NCBI RefSeq assembly: GCF_004522215.1
Contig: NZ_SDLR01000003.1
Span: 930,001-994,000, forward strand
DNA from: Ammoniphilus sp. YIM 78166
GTDB lineage: Bacteria; Bacillota; Bacilli; Aneurinibacillales; RAOX-1
Direction of reading: 5' to 3'
DNA: 64,000 nt
In this document: in pieces, positions 49,943 to 58,246 of the stretch
Position numbering within the stretch: position 1 is the first letter of the stretch
Layout of the letters: each line of letters starts with the position of its first letter
Notes under the pieces: model-generated
The model's input: only the letters and a program-made list of their open reading frames with translations
What the model was told of the DNA's origin: nothing
Database searches by the model: none
Translations under genes and position numbers: made by a program

Positions 49943-50872
49943 TTAGTTTTTTACCTTTGCTAAGCGAATAAGATACTCATCTCGCTGTTTAATTTTCTTA
50001 TCCACCTGGGTCGTGGTATATTCAAATATTCCTGCGCCTGTCTTCGTTCCTAATTTTCCTTGCTGAACAAGTTCATCGATTAGAAGAGGAGCCTGTTGAC
50101 TTTTATCCAGCTCCGGAGCCAAGTTGTCCATTACTCGCTTCCAGGTATCAAGTCCGCCATAATCAGCCGTCTCGATCGGCCCCGAAAAAGCCCAGCGAAA
50201 GCCTGGTCCATTAGTGACGGCAGCGTCAATATCCTTTGCATCGGCGACGCCCTCCTTGAGCAGGTAAAACGCTTCTCGAACAATGGCCGCTTGCAATCTA
50301 TTGGCAATAAAGCCGGGTACATCTTTTTTCAATAGGACCGGCGTTTTTCCAATTCGTCTTAAGATCTCCTCGGTCTTCTGTACAACCTCATTGGGTACGC
50401 TTTCATGCTTGACGATTTCTACAAGGGGTACGAGCTGTGCTGGGTTAAAAAAGTGTGTAATCAGCATGCGATGCGTTGTCGTTGACTTCTCGATAAGCTT
50501 AGCAATTGGGAATGTAGAGGTATTGGATGCAATGATGGCGTTTGGTTGGCAGTATTGTTCAAGTTTTTGGTATAGGTCCCATTTGAGCTCAATAAGCTCA
50601 GGAATTGCCTCGGTAACGATGTCTGCTTCCCTAACTGCTTCCTGCATGTCAGTGGTAAGCATGATGCGTTCTATAGCACTCCACTTCTGTTCATCTGTAA
50701 TAACTCCTTCAACAACTAATAGGGTTAAGTTCTTTTCAATCAGTTGCATCCCCTTCTCCACTAGCTCCTCACGAATGTCATACATATACACGGGGTAGCC
50801 GGCAAGGGCGTACAATTGGGTAATGCCATGACCCATAACACCTGAGCCAATAACGGCAGCTAATTTAACCAT
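49943..50872 (-). CDS. 3-hydroxyacyl-CoA dehydrogenase (3-hydroxybutyryl-CoA type)
   Basis: A 309-residue NAD-dependent dehydrogenase. It has the Rossmann motif AVIGSGVMGHGITQLYALAGY (residues about 6-26) and the catalytic His in LITHFFNPAQLVPLVEIV (about 138-155). FIANRLQAAIVREAFYLLKEG lies in the helical C-terminal domain. It lacks an enoyl-CoA hydratase domain, so it is the single-function type used in butyrate metabolism, amino-acid breakdown or 3-hydroxyacid oxidation. It is monocistronic, and no beta-oxidation genes adjoin it. Confidence 0.9.
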   Translation of the reverse strand: MVKLAAVIGSGVMGHGITQLYALAGYPVYMYDIREELVEKGMQLIEKNLTLLVVEGVITDEQKWSAIERIMLTTDMQEAVREADIVTEAIPELIELKWDLYQKLEQYCQPNAIIASNTSTFPIAKLIEKSTTTHRMLITHFFNPAQLVPLVEIVKHESVPNEVVQKTEEILRRIGKTPVLLKKDVPGFIANRLQAAIVREAFYLLKEGVADAKDIDAAVTNGPGFRWAFSGPIETADYGGLDTWKRVMDNLAPELDKSQQAPLLIDELVQQGKLGTKTGAGIFEYTTTQVDKKIKQRDEYLIRLAKVKN

Positions 50873-51174
50873 CTATAATGTCTCCTCTCTCATTCTTCAA
50901 CCTTCACAAAAGAATAAGCAAGTTCTATGCCACCAACGGTTGAAGGGAAATGAGGCTGTATTTTGCCAACGCACCTTATACTTAATCCTGATTTTTGGAA
51001 ACTTGTCCAGCTAAATGAACTTACTCTATATTAGGGTTTCAATTGGACATCCAATTAACAACGCACCCCACTGAAACCTCTGTCATACTATGGAGCATAT
51101 CTGCTGGTTTTTATTTGGCAATTCTGTCCAAACTAGTAATGGTTTAAAATTATCCATAGTAGGTGTAAATTCAA
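50873..51174. other. Leader/intergenic stretch with a strong hairpin
   Basis: The stretch between divergent genes contains AATTGGACATCCAATT (a 6-bp stem) at about 51041-51056. It is nested in an outer pair GTTTCA/TGAAAC (about 51035-51085). It may be part of the leader of the methionine gamma-lyase-like gene. It does not match a SAM riboswitch or T-box that I recognise. Confidence 0.4.
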
Positions 51175-52332
51175 ATGAATTATAATTCTAAAATTGTAAA
51201 AGTAAAAAAAGACCCAGGGCATGGTTCTCATATTCCGCCCATCTATATGACTTCGACCTTTGTGTTTAACAACGTGCAAGAAGGTGCGGATCGTTTTGCC
51301 GGCACAGATTCTGGGTTTATGTATACGCGCCTGGGAAATCCAACGGTACGCGAGTTGGAGGAGAAGGTAGCCGAACTGGAATTTGCAGAAGGTTGCTTGG
51401 CATTCTCCTCTGGTATGGCAGCTATTACAGGCTGCTTGATGGGAATACTGCAAGCTGGGGACCAGCTTATAGCGCACACGGCCCTTTATGGGGCAACCCA
51501 TGCTTTTATCACTAAAACATTAAAAAAGTTTGGTGTTGAAGTGACATTAGTTCCGTTTAAAACTGCCGAGGAGCTTGAGCCCCATATTACAGCGCGTACA
51601 AAGGCGATTTACTTTGAAACTCCTTCCAACCCTACCTTATCGCTTGTGGATATCAAAAGTGTTGCAGATCTAGCAAAGCAAAATGGTATTCTTACGGTGG
51701 TGGATAATACCTTCTTATCTCCCTACTTGCAGAACCCCCTTCTTTTAGGGATCGATATCGTGGTTCACAGTGCGACGAAGTATCTGTCCGGCCATGGCTA
51801 TTTAATTGGCGGATTAGTTGTGGCTAACAATCATATAATTGACCCCATGAGAAAAGAAGTGCAGAAAAATATGGGGGCTGTCATGTCCCCCATGGATGCG
51901 TGGCTTTTATACCAAGGAATTCGAACGCTGCACATTCGGATGGACCGATCCCAAGAAAATGCAAAAATTCTTGCTGAACGCCTAGAAAAGCATGCAGCCA
52001 TAAAGGAAGTATTCTTCCCGGGGTTGTCGAGTTTTGCGGATAACGAGATCATGCAGAAGCAAATGAAAGGTCCAGGAGCGATGATTTCCTTTGTCGTTAA
52101 TGGGGGTTATGAAGCAGGTGTGCGGTTAATGAATAATGTAAAACTTTGTACCCTCGCGGTTTCGCTGGGGGATGTTGGAACTTTGATTCAGCATCCCGCT
52201 TCTATGACTCATGCGATTATTCCAAAAGAAGAACGGGAAACGGCTGGCATTTGGGATGGACTGGTAAGGTTTTCTGTTGGAATTGAAGATGTAGAAGATA
52301 TATGGACCGATTTAGAAGCGGCTTTAAGCTGA
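51175..52332 (+). CDS. Trans-sulfuration PLP enzyme (methionine gamma-lyase/cystathionine gamma-lyase type)
   Basis: A 385-residue Cys/Met metabolism PLP enzyme. YTRLGNPTVRELEEKVAELE and SSGMAAITGCLMGIL (about residues 50-100) give the cofactor phosphate site. SATKYLSGHGYLIGG (about 202-216) contains the PLP-Lys. The position aligned with the active-site Cys of Pseudomonas methionine gamma-lyase (LYGCT) reads LYGAT, so substrate preference is uncertain. Cystathionine lyase or homocysteine lyase activity is equally plausible. It diverges from the hydroxyacyl-CoA dehydrogenase gene. AGGTG precedes the ATG at a rather long distance. Confidence 0.85.
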   Translation: MNYNSKIVKVKKDPGHGSHIPPIYMTSTFVFNNVQEGADRFAGTDSGFMYTRLGNPTVRELEEKVAELEFAEGCLAFSSGMAAITGCLMGILQAGDQLIAHTALYGATHAFITKTLKKFGVEVTLVPFKTAEELEPHITARTKAIYFETPSNPTLSLVDIKSVADLAKQNGILTVVDNTFLSPYLQNPLLLGIDIVVHSATKYLSGHGYLIGGLVVANNHIIDPMRKEVQKNMGAVMSPMDAWLLYQGIRTLHIRMDRSQENAKILAERLEKHAAIKEVFFPGLSSFADNEIMQKQMKGPGAMISFVVNGGYEAGVRLMNNVKLCTLAVSLGDVGTLIQHPASMTHAIIPKEERETAGIWDGLVRFSVGIEDVEDIWTDLEAALS

Positions 52333-52342
52333 TATGAATGGA

Positions 52343-52398
52343 AAAAGGTGACCCCTGTAAGCTAGTCAAGGCTAGGCTTAGGAAAGGATCACCTTTTT
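52343..52398 (+). terminator. Intrinsic terminator after the PLP enzyme gene
   Basis: AAAAAGGTGA pairs with TCACCTTTTTT, enclosing an inner AAGC/GCTT-type stem. Confidence 0.7.
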
Positions 52399-52419
52399 TA
52401 AACTTACCTATTGGCATAC

Positions 52420-52548
52420 CAACCTCTTTTGGTTCTGAACTACGTCGATTATTATCCTGATCAGAAGTAATTGGTTGTCCCCGAAGGGGAGAAACTTTCT
52501 TTAAACGCGGTCTGGCCTCTTTAGATAAACTCCGATAGGAGTTTTTTT
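52420..52548 (+). ncRNA. Possible structured small RNA with intrinsic terminator
   Basis: The stretch contains TCCCCGAAGGGGA, a short tetraloop-like hairpin, and GGTCTGGCC-type bases. It ends with AAACTCC/GGAGTTT followed by seven T. It has no ribosome site or coding frame and is transcribed toward the MFS gene terminator region. The promoter is weak (TATTAT box with poor spacing). No known riboswitch was recognised, so this is a tentative call. Confidence 0.3.
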
Positions 52549-53692
52549 AGTTCCTAGAGGCAAACGCGTAGCTAAAGGTTAACACGCTAATGAACCCCAC
52601 TACCGAGCATCCACTGAGGAGAAAGTAAAGAGCAGAACCTCCGTAACTCTCCATAACATGTCCCCCCATTAATCCCCCTATGATTCCGCAGACTCCGAAA
52701 AAGACAGTAATGAGCAGAACATGTGCGGTTGACTGAACCTCTGGTTTTACGATTTTGGTCACGTATTGGAGAGCAGCCGGAAAAAAGATACCAAAGCAAA
52801 GGCCATGCAATGGTTGGACAAGTAAGATGATGTTCGGATCTCGGATTAGCCCGATAAGGAAAAAGCGGATAATGTAGAGCCAAGCTGCCAGAGCAATAAA
52901 CGTTAGTTCATGATACCTCCTAAACCATTTGTAACTTAGAGCCAAGACTAGCACTTCGGTCATGACACCGATAAACCAGGCCCACCCTACGATGGATTCA
53001 TCCGCGCCAAGATGTTTTAAATGTAAACTGATATAGCTGTCGTTGGTGCGATGCGCTAGGGTAACCGCGACAATTACGAAAAGAAAGGCCACAAATCTTC
53101 GATCTTTAAATAAATTAAGGAAGTCCTTGTTAGATACTTTTCGTTCTGACACCTTCACATCTTTAAGAAACAGGCCAAATAGGATGGCGAATGCCGAAAA
53201 AAATAAAATCATCCATTGAAGTTGTCCAATCCCAAATTTCGCAAACCACTGACCGGCCAGTAGCGCAGTCACGGCAAAACCTACCGATCCCCAGGAACGG
53301 ATACTACCAAACGAAACGCTAAGCTTGTCGGCTGTTTTTTGGGATAAACTGTCGGACAGAGCCCCAATAGGTGACATGAAGAAAACTACAAGGAAATAGA
53401 AAGATAGGATGAGAAAATAGGAGTGCATTTGGAACAGAAAAAAAGAGGAGGTGATTAACCCTGCTAGTAAAATTAATATGACTCTCTTGTTTGTTTTCCA
53501 GATATCGCTAAGGTAGCCGCTTAATGGTTGCGATATGAGAGCTGCTATGGTCCCAAGGGATAAGACTAGTCCAATTTGTGTTTCTGTGAGTCCTTTTTCG
53601 AAGAATAGTATGGGCAGAAAGCTGGTAATCAATAAGCCAATGGAATGAAATGAATATAAGAATCCCTTTATGGTAGCCGTTGGTTTGAGCAT
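52547..53692 (-). CDS. MFS transporter (MFS_1-like/PPP type)
   Basis: A 381-residue transporter with 12 helices of the nucleoside/phenylpropionate-permease-like MFS branch. The motif LSDIWKTNKRVILIL (about residues 61-75) is the loop 2-3 signature. LHGLCFGIFFPAALQYV in helix 10 resembles the sugar-phosphate/PPP-type permeases. The substrate is not predictable. It is monocistronic. Confidence 0.82.
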   Translation of the reverse strand: MLKPTATIKGFLYSFHSIGLLITSFLPILFFEKGLTETQIGLVLSLGTIAALISQPLSGYLSDIWKTNKRVILILLAGLITSSFFLFQMHSYFLILSFYFLVVFFMSPIGALSDSLSQKTADKLSVSFGSIRSWGSVGFAVTALLAGQWFAKFGIGQLQWMILFFSAFAILFGLFLKDVKVSERKVSNKDFLNLFKDRRFVAFLFVIVAVTLAHRTNDSYISLHLKHLGADESIVGWAWFIGVMTEVLVLALSYKWFRRYHELTFIALAAWLYIIRFFLIGLIRDPNIILLVQPLHGLCFGIFFPAALQYVTKIVKPEVQSTAHVLLITVFFGVCGIIGGLMGGHVMESYGGSALYFLLSGCSVVGFISVLTFSYAFASRN

Positions 53693-53808
53693 ATGAATGG
53701 TTTCTTCCTATCATAACTTTTTGTATATTTCTAAAAGACATAATTTATTATACAGGATAGAGCCTGCATCTATAAAGTTCTCTCATAAAAGTATATGACA
53801 GGAATAGC

Positions 53809-53848
53809 AAAAAAGAAGAGCCTCCGATAGGCTCCTCTTCTTTTTTGT
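53809..53848. terminator. Intrinsic terminator after yebC
   Basis: GAAGAGCC pairs with GGCTCCTCTTC with T or A runs on both sides. Confidence 0.75.
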
Positions 53849-53855
53849 TTAAGTT

Positions 53856-54575
53856 TTATTCTCCTAAGTCAACGTTATGATACACTTGCTGGACGTCTTC
53901 TAGGTCCTCAAGGGTATCGATCATCTTTTCGAATTGAGTTTGTGCATCGCCGGATAGGCTGACGTCATTTTGAGCCAGCATCGTTAATTCGGCAACGGTA
54001 AATTCCGTAATGCCTGCAGACTTGAACGCTTCCTGTACCGCATGGAATTGCTCCGGTTCGGCGTAAACGATCACGGCTTCATCTTCTTCAATGATGTCAC
54101 GTACTTCAACATCTGCCTCCAATAATAGCTCAAGCACTTCATCGGAAGTCTTGCCTTCTACACCAATTACGGCGGTGGCGTTAAACATGTAGGCTACAGA
54201 ACCGCTGACGCCCAAATTACCGCCATTTTTAGTAAAAGCCGCACGAACTTCGGAAGCTGTACGGTTTACGTTATTAGTCAATGCATCGATGATCACCATC
54301 GATCCATTCGGTCCAAAGCCTTCATAGCGAAGCTCAGAATAATTTTCTTCCGCGCCTCCCTTAGCTTTTTCAATCGCCCGATCGATAATCGCCTTCGGTA
54401 CACTATAAGTTTTCGCTCGCTCAAGTACCACCTTTAAGGCGCGATTGGATTCCGGATTTGGCTCACCTTGTTTAGCAGCAACGTAGATTTCTTTACCAAA
54501 CCTGGCGTAGATGCGAGCTGTATTAGCATCCTTGGATGCTTTTTTTTCCTTGATATTATTCCACTTACGGCCCAT
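53856..54575 (-). CDS. yeeI: YebC/PmpR family protein (YeeN-like)
   Basis: A 239-residue protein of the YebC family. The N-terminus [35 protein letters not shown] is diagnostic for the YeeN/YeeI group. [30 protein letters not shown] is the central block. The start was moved to the ATG at 54575 because GAGAGTGG lies before it. YebC proteins act as transcriptional regulators or, as shown more recently, help ribosomes at proline stretches. It is monocistronic. Confidence 0.92.
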   Translation of the reverse strand: MGRKWNNIKEKKASKDANTARIYARFGKEIYVAAKQGEPNPESNRALKVVLERAKTYSVPKAIIDRAIEKAKGGAEENYSELRYEGFGPNGSMVIIDALTNNVNRTASEVRAAFTKNGGNLGVSGSVAYMFNATAVIGVEGKTSDEVLELLLEADVEVRDIIEEDEAVIVYAEPEQFHAVQEAFKSAGITEFTVAELTMLAQNDVSLSGDAQTQFEKMIDTLEDLEDVQQVYHNVDLGE

Positions 54576-54658
54576 GTGTTCCACTCTCTTTCACTTAAGT
54601 CAACAAATTTTCCTTAATTATTATACATCAACTCTACTATCCGTTTCGAGTTTAAATT

Positions 54659-56239
54659 TCAATCGACAATATTCGGGGAGTGACAGGCACCATATTTAAA
54701 ATCAATATAGCCCAAGGTGTCGACCTCTATGCCGGTGATGCGATCGCTTTGAATCCAGTAGCTTACATCGCTATAAAGTGGGGTAATCGGCATTTCAGTC
54801 ATTAAAATGGTCTCGGCTCTTAGCATAAGCTGGTCTCGCTTTTCTTCGTTTGGCTCTATCCTCGCTTGTTCTAATAGCGCGGTGTAAATAGGATTATGCC
54901 AATTTGTGTTGTTATTTGTGCTTTCTTTCACCATGAACTTTTCTAAAAAGTTCATGGGATCATCATAATCGGCTGTCCAGCCTGAGATGCAAAAATCATA
55001 GTTCCCCTGCTCCACGCTGTCAAAGAAAACCTTACCTTCAACATTCTTTATGCGGACATCCACGCCCAGTCCTGACCGTAATTGGTCCTGCAAGACCTGG
55101 GCGACTTTATGATTTAATTCTGACGTATAGAAGAGGAAGACAATTTTAGGTAGGCTCGTTAAGCCTAGCTCGTTTAATCCTTCTGCCAATAATGATTTCG
55201 CCGTTTCAAGATCAAAGTCTTTAAAGTATCCACCCGGCTTCAGCTGCATGGATACGGGGACAAAACCTGTAAGAGGAACCTGTCCCGCCTGAGTAACATG
55301 CTCGGTTATTTCCTGTCTGTTAAGAGCATAGGCAAAGGCCTGACGAATCTTTTGATTGGTAAAGGGATATTTTTCTGTATTAAACCTTATGTATTGCGTT
55401 CTAGCCTTCGGAAGTGTTATCAGTCTGCCCTCATCTGCCAAATGTGGAATAGCGTCAATGGGCAAGCTCCCTAAGGGAGATCCTGCCCAATCCAAGTCCC
55501 CTGTTAAATACAAGTCCAGTTCCGTATGAGGCTCGTCTACAAGGGTCAATAAAATCTGCTCCAATTGAACCGCTTCCTGATCCCAATAGTGGGGATTTTT
55601 TTTCAAAACGATTTCATCCCGGTACTTCCACTTCACGAGCTGAAAAGGACCATTTCCCACTACTAACTTGGGTTGATCGGCCCAATGGGGATTGCTCTCA
55701 ACAAAATGACGGTTGAGAGGAAGATAGTAATGTCTTGCAAGTAGCTCCAGAAAATAGGGAGTCGGATGCTCTAGCGTCACTTGCAGGGTCTTTTCATTTA
55801 GAGCATCAATTCCTACCTCATTTCGGGCCACCGTACCTTCCAGATATGGTTTTGCATTTTTAATATAATAGAGCTGATGGGCTATCGGAGACCCGGTCTT
55901 TGGATCTAGCGTGCGAAACCAAGCATAAGCAAAATCATGTGCGGTTACAGGCTCTCCATTCGACCACTTGGAATCCCGTAAAGTGAAGGTGTAGGTTAGC
56001 TTATCATCAGAAATAACAATATCGGATGCTACAGCCTTTACGGGCCTGCCTTGCTCTAAGCGAACCAGGCCTTCAAATAAAGCCCTAGTAATATTCCCAG
56101 AAATAAAGTCTTCCTGGAGAGCTGGATCAAGGGTCATGGGTTCATATCGGATATTCATACGCAAAGTTTGAGCTGAATGGCTATATCCATTTGTTACTAG
56201 GCTGAAGGCGAGCAGAAAAGTGAAAAAAACGATCCTCAT
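54659..56239 (-). CDS. Oligopeptide ABC transporter substrate-binding protein, OppA/DppE family
   Basis: A 526-residue solute-binding protein. Residues of about 30-520 carry the family blocks RYEPMTLDPALQEDFISGNI, TYTFTLRDSKWSNGEPVTAHDFAYAW and FCISGWTADYDDPMNFLEKF. The signal peptide is unusual. MRIVFFTFLLAFSLVTNGYSHSAQ has no lipobox Cys, while most Gram-positive members are lipoproteins. It may be secreted free or anchored by the uncleaved helix. The last ten residues (GACHSPNIVD) come from the dispersed repeat and replace the usual terminal strand. No permease or ATPase genes are adjacent, so it must use transporters encoded elsewhere. Confidence 0.85.
   Translation of the reverse strand: MRIVFFTFLLAFSLVTNGYSHSAQTLRMNIRYEPMTLDPALQEDFISGNITRALFEGLVRLEQGRPVKAVASDIVISDDKLTYTFTLRDSKWSNGEPVTAHDFAYAWFRTLDPKTGSPIAHQLYYIKNAKPYLEGTVARNEVGIDALNEKTLQVTLEHPTPYFLELLARHYYLPLNRHFVESNPHWADQPKLVVGNGPFQLVKWKYRDEIVLKKNPHYWDQEAVQLEQILLTLVDEPHTELDLYLTGDLDWAGSPLGSLPIDAIPHLADEGRLITLPKARTQYIRFNTEKYPFTNQKIRQAFAYALNRQEITEHVTQAGQVPLTGFVPVSMQLKPGGYFKDFDLETAKSLLAEGLNELGLTSLPKIVFLFYTSELNHKVAQVLQDQLRSGLGVDVRIKNVEGKVFFDSVEQGNYDFCISGWTADYDDPMNFLEKFMVKESTNNNTNWHNPIYTALLEQARIEPNEEKRDQLMLRAETILMTEMPITPLYSDVSYWIQSDRITGIEVDTLGYIDFKYGACHSPNIVD
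54661..54696 (+). repeat. Dispersed repeat, copy 2 (inside the oligopeptide-binding protein gene)
   Basis: This copy reads AATCGACAATATTCGGGGA followed by GTGACAGGCACCATAT. On the minus strand it encodes GACHSPNIVD and the stop codon of the oligopeptide-binding protein, so the gene's 3' end lies inside the repeat. Confidence 0.9.
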
Positions 56240-56326
56240 TTCTCAATCTTCCCCTTTTTTCACAGATCTTCCTAGTATTCCCTATCCCCTCAACTGCAAC
56301 TCATCCCAAATCATTGGGACATGCCC

Positions 56327-56620
56327 TTAAAATGGGAGAAGGTTGTAGAACTCGCGCTCTCTTTTTTCAAGCAGAGGAATTACTTTTCCCTCAATGATCT
56401 CCTTGAAATGAGGAGTATTACGATGCTCCTCCAAAGCGGTATCATCCTCATAGACCTCATATAACACAATGGATTCTGCCTGCTCTGTAGATTGATGGAC
56501 ACTGTAAACCCGACAACCGGGTTCACACTCGTTTACTTTTTCAGCCATAACACGCAAATAATCTAACACCTCCTTGGTTTTTCCTTTTTTAACAGTATAC
56601 CTCGCAAGTAATACTTTCAT
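56327..56620 (-). CDS. ABM-domain putative quinol monooxygenase
   Basis: A 97-residue protein with the antibiotic biosynthesis monooxygenase (ABM) dimeric ferredoxin-like fold. VLLARYTVKKGKTKEVLDYLRVMAEKV forms the first strand and helix. CRVYSVHQSTEQAESIVLYEVYEDDTALEEHRNTPHFKEI is the diagnostic second half (family YgiN-like). Family members oxidise quinols or serve as detoxification proteins without cofactors. It is monocistronic, with AGGGAGG before the ATG. Confidence 0.82.
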   Translation of the reverse strand: MKVLLARYTVKKGKTKEVLDYLRVMAEKVNECEPGCRVYSVHQSTEQAESIVLYEVYEDDTALEEHRNTPHFKEIIEGKVIPLLEKREREFYNLLPF

Positions 56621-56703
56621 CTAATAACGAACCTCCCTCATAGTGTAGAAAACTATTTGTATTATAGGGTAAATTTATCCTTTAGAGCTAGTGCTTGAAG
56701 CCG

Positions 56704-56732
56704 AAAAAGGGTAACTCCTTCTCGAGTTACCC
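56704..56732 (-). terminator. Intrinsic terminator after the DUF1641 gene
   Basis: GGGTAACTC pairs with GAGTTACCC and is followed on the minus strand by TTTTT. Confidence 0.8.
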
Positions 56733-56739
56733 TCATGTT

Positions 56740-57327
56740 TTATTTCTTTTTATATGGCTCATGTGGTGTTTTCTCAGCAATGATCTCTAGGAAGGATTGC
56801 ACGAACTTCAAACCATCCTGAACAGTAGGATCTTTCAAGATACGTAAAAGATCAAAAATCCCTACGTCATCGCGTTTTTGTTCGGCCCGAGCCTTTGCCT
56901 CTTTTACCATCGACATGCCTTCTTGGACCCGTTCCGTAACGGGTGCAATGAGGACCTCGGCTGCTTCCGCCACTGACACGATGTTTTCCTTTTTCGTAAT
57001 GACTTCTATGAATGGTGTGACTTTTTCAAGCATTTCAACTGCCTGAGCAATTTTAGGAAGCTTCTCAACTAAGGAAAGAAGGGCATTGATGTTATCTTTA
57101 TTTAGTGCAACTTTAGATACCTGAGAGATCGGCTCGGCGATATTATTAATCGTATCGGAGTCCGTAGCTAGTGTGGTGACCACTTCTAGCCCTTGCTCTA
57201 GCTTAACAACCGCTTCCTTTATCTGTGGAAGCTTCTTGACGAGAGTTGTTAATGCATCTTGCACTTCAGGATTAGATAATTCATTCACCCAATGAACTGA
57301 GTTTTGTGTTGTCGTAGCAGACATCAT
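56740..57327 (-). CDS. DUF1641 protein
   Basis: A 195-residue helical protein with the DUF1641 pattern: repeated LxxLVKKLPQIKEAVVKLEQGLEVV and LLSLVEKLPKIAQAVEMLEKV near residues 25-50 and 85-106, and LLRILKDPTVQDGLKFVQSFLEIIAEK at the end. In Bacillus, DUF1641 proteins (YrhD) accompany a formate dehydrogenase-like protein, but none is adjacent here. No signal or membrane segment is seen. The role is unknown. Confidence 0.8.
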   Translation of the reverse strand: MMSATTTQNSVHWVNELSNPEVQDALTTLVKKLPQIKEAVVKLEQGLEVVTTLATDSDTINNIAEPISQVSKVALNKDNINALLSLVEKLPKIAQAVEMLEKVTPFIEVITKKENIVSVAEAAEVLIAPVTERVQEGMSMVKEAKARAEQKRDDVGIFDLLRILKDPTVQDGLKFVQSFLEIIAEKTPHEPYKKK

Positions 57328-57467
57328 CTTACTTCCTTTCTCTCCACTGTTTTTTTCTAGAAATAATCTCCATTCACATCATCTCATGAACCATTCACGA
57401 AAACAATAACAATATGTATATCCTTCCCACTAAGTAACACAAAAATTAACCGAGTGAAAAGATAAAA

Positions 57468-57493
57468 CCCCTCGTCATTGGCAAACGAGGGGC
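57468..57493. other. Hairpin in the leader upstream of signal peptidase I
   Basis: CCCCTCG pairs with CGAGGGG across 11 bases. On the minus strand a T-rich tail follows, so it could be a terminator for transcripts from the opposite direction. On the plus strand it is a plain leader hairpin. Confidence 0.4.
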
Positions 57494-57627
57494 CGTGGCA
57501 TTGAAGTGTCTCTCTAAGATGGATCATTATTTTGCCTCAATATGAACTTAATATACCTAAAAAAAGAAACTTTTCTCTTTTCCATCTCGTCTATATTATA
57601 TATTGCGCTTTGAGGGGAATGAAAAGC

Positions 57628-58194
57628 ATGAAAGTGATAAGAGAGGGCCTTAGTTGGGGAAAAGCCTTGCTTGTTGCCGCGGCTTTTTCCATTGGCATCA
57701 ACGTATTCGTTTTTCAGCCTACGAAGGTCGCTGGTCTATCCATGGAACCGACCTTGCATGATAGTCAAAGGCTGATGATCTCTAAAATTGGACACACTTT
57801 TAAAGAAGTGCCCAGTTATGGGGATATCGTTATAGTGGATAGCCGGGTAGATCGTGAACGGCAGCTTGTAGATGATTTTCAGGATCATATTATCATTCAT
57901 TTTCTATTGAAAGCTGTAAAAGGGACAGAAGAAGGTCGCCATATCTGGATTAAACGAGTCATAGGTCTTGCCGGCGATACGCTGGAGTTCAAAGATGGGC
58001 ATGTATACCGAAATGGAGAGAAGCTCGAGGAGCCATACATAAAAGAAGAGATGTCTTACGAATCCTCTGAAGTGATAACCGTACCTGTTGACCACGTCTT
58101 TGTGATGGGGGATAACCGTAATAATAGCGTAGACAGCCGTTTCGTAGGAAGTATTCCGTTAGATCATGTTTTAGGTAAAATGCTGTTTCAGTAG
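57628..58194 (+). CDS. Signal peptidase I
   Basis: A type I signal peptidase of about 188 residues. The start was set to the ATG at 57628, which has GAGGGG at good spacing; the ATG at 57619 is too close to it. One N-terminal membrane anchor (ALLVAAAFSIGINVFVF) precedes the catalytic domain. The Ser nucleophile lies in GLSMEPTL (about residues 43-50) and the Lys in WIKRVIGLAGD (about 109-119). DNRNNSVDSRFVGSI is the box E motif. It cleaves signal peptides at the outer face of the membrane. It is monocistronic. Confidence 0.92.
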   Translation: MKVIREGLSWGKALLVAAAFSIGINVFVFQPTKVAGLSMEPTLHDSQRLMISKIGHTFKEVPSYGDIVIVDSRVDRERQLVDDFQDHIIIHFLLKAVKGTEEGRHIWIKRVIGLAGDTLEFKDGHVYRNGEKLEEPYIKEEMSYESSEVITVPVDHVFVMGDNRNNSVDSRFVGSIPLDHVLGKMLFQ

Positions 58195-58210
58195 AACTAG
58201 ATAGCAGAAG

Positions 58211-58244
58211 AAAAAAGACTTGGGAGCCTTCCCAAGTCTTTTTT
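58211..58244. terminator. Bidirectional intrinsic terminator
   Basis: AAAAAAGACTTGGGA pairs with TCCCAAGTCTTTTTT around GCCT, separating convergent genes. Confidence 0.85.
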
Positions 58245-58246
58245 CT

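Noticed and set aside
51035-51174. SAM riboswitch before the methionine gamma-lyase-like gene
   Set aside because: The hairpins do not follow the S-box or SMK-box order and no terminator follows.
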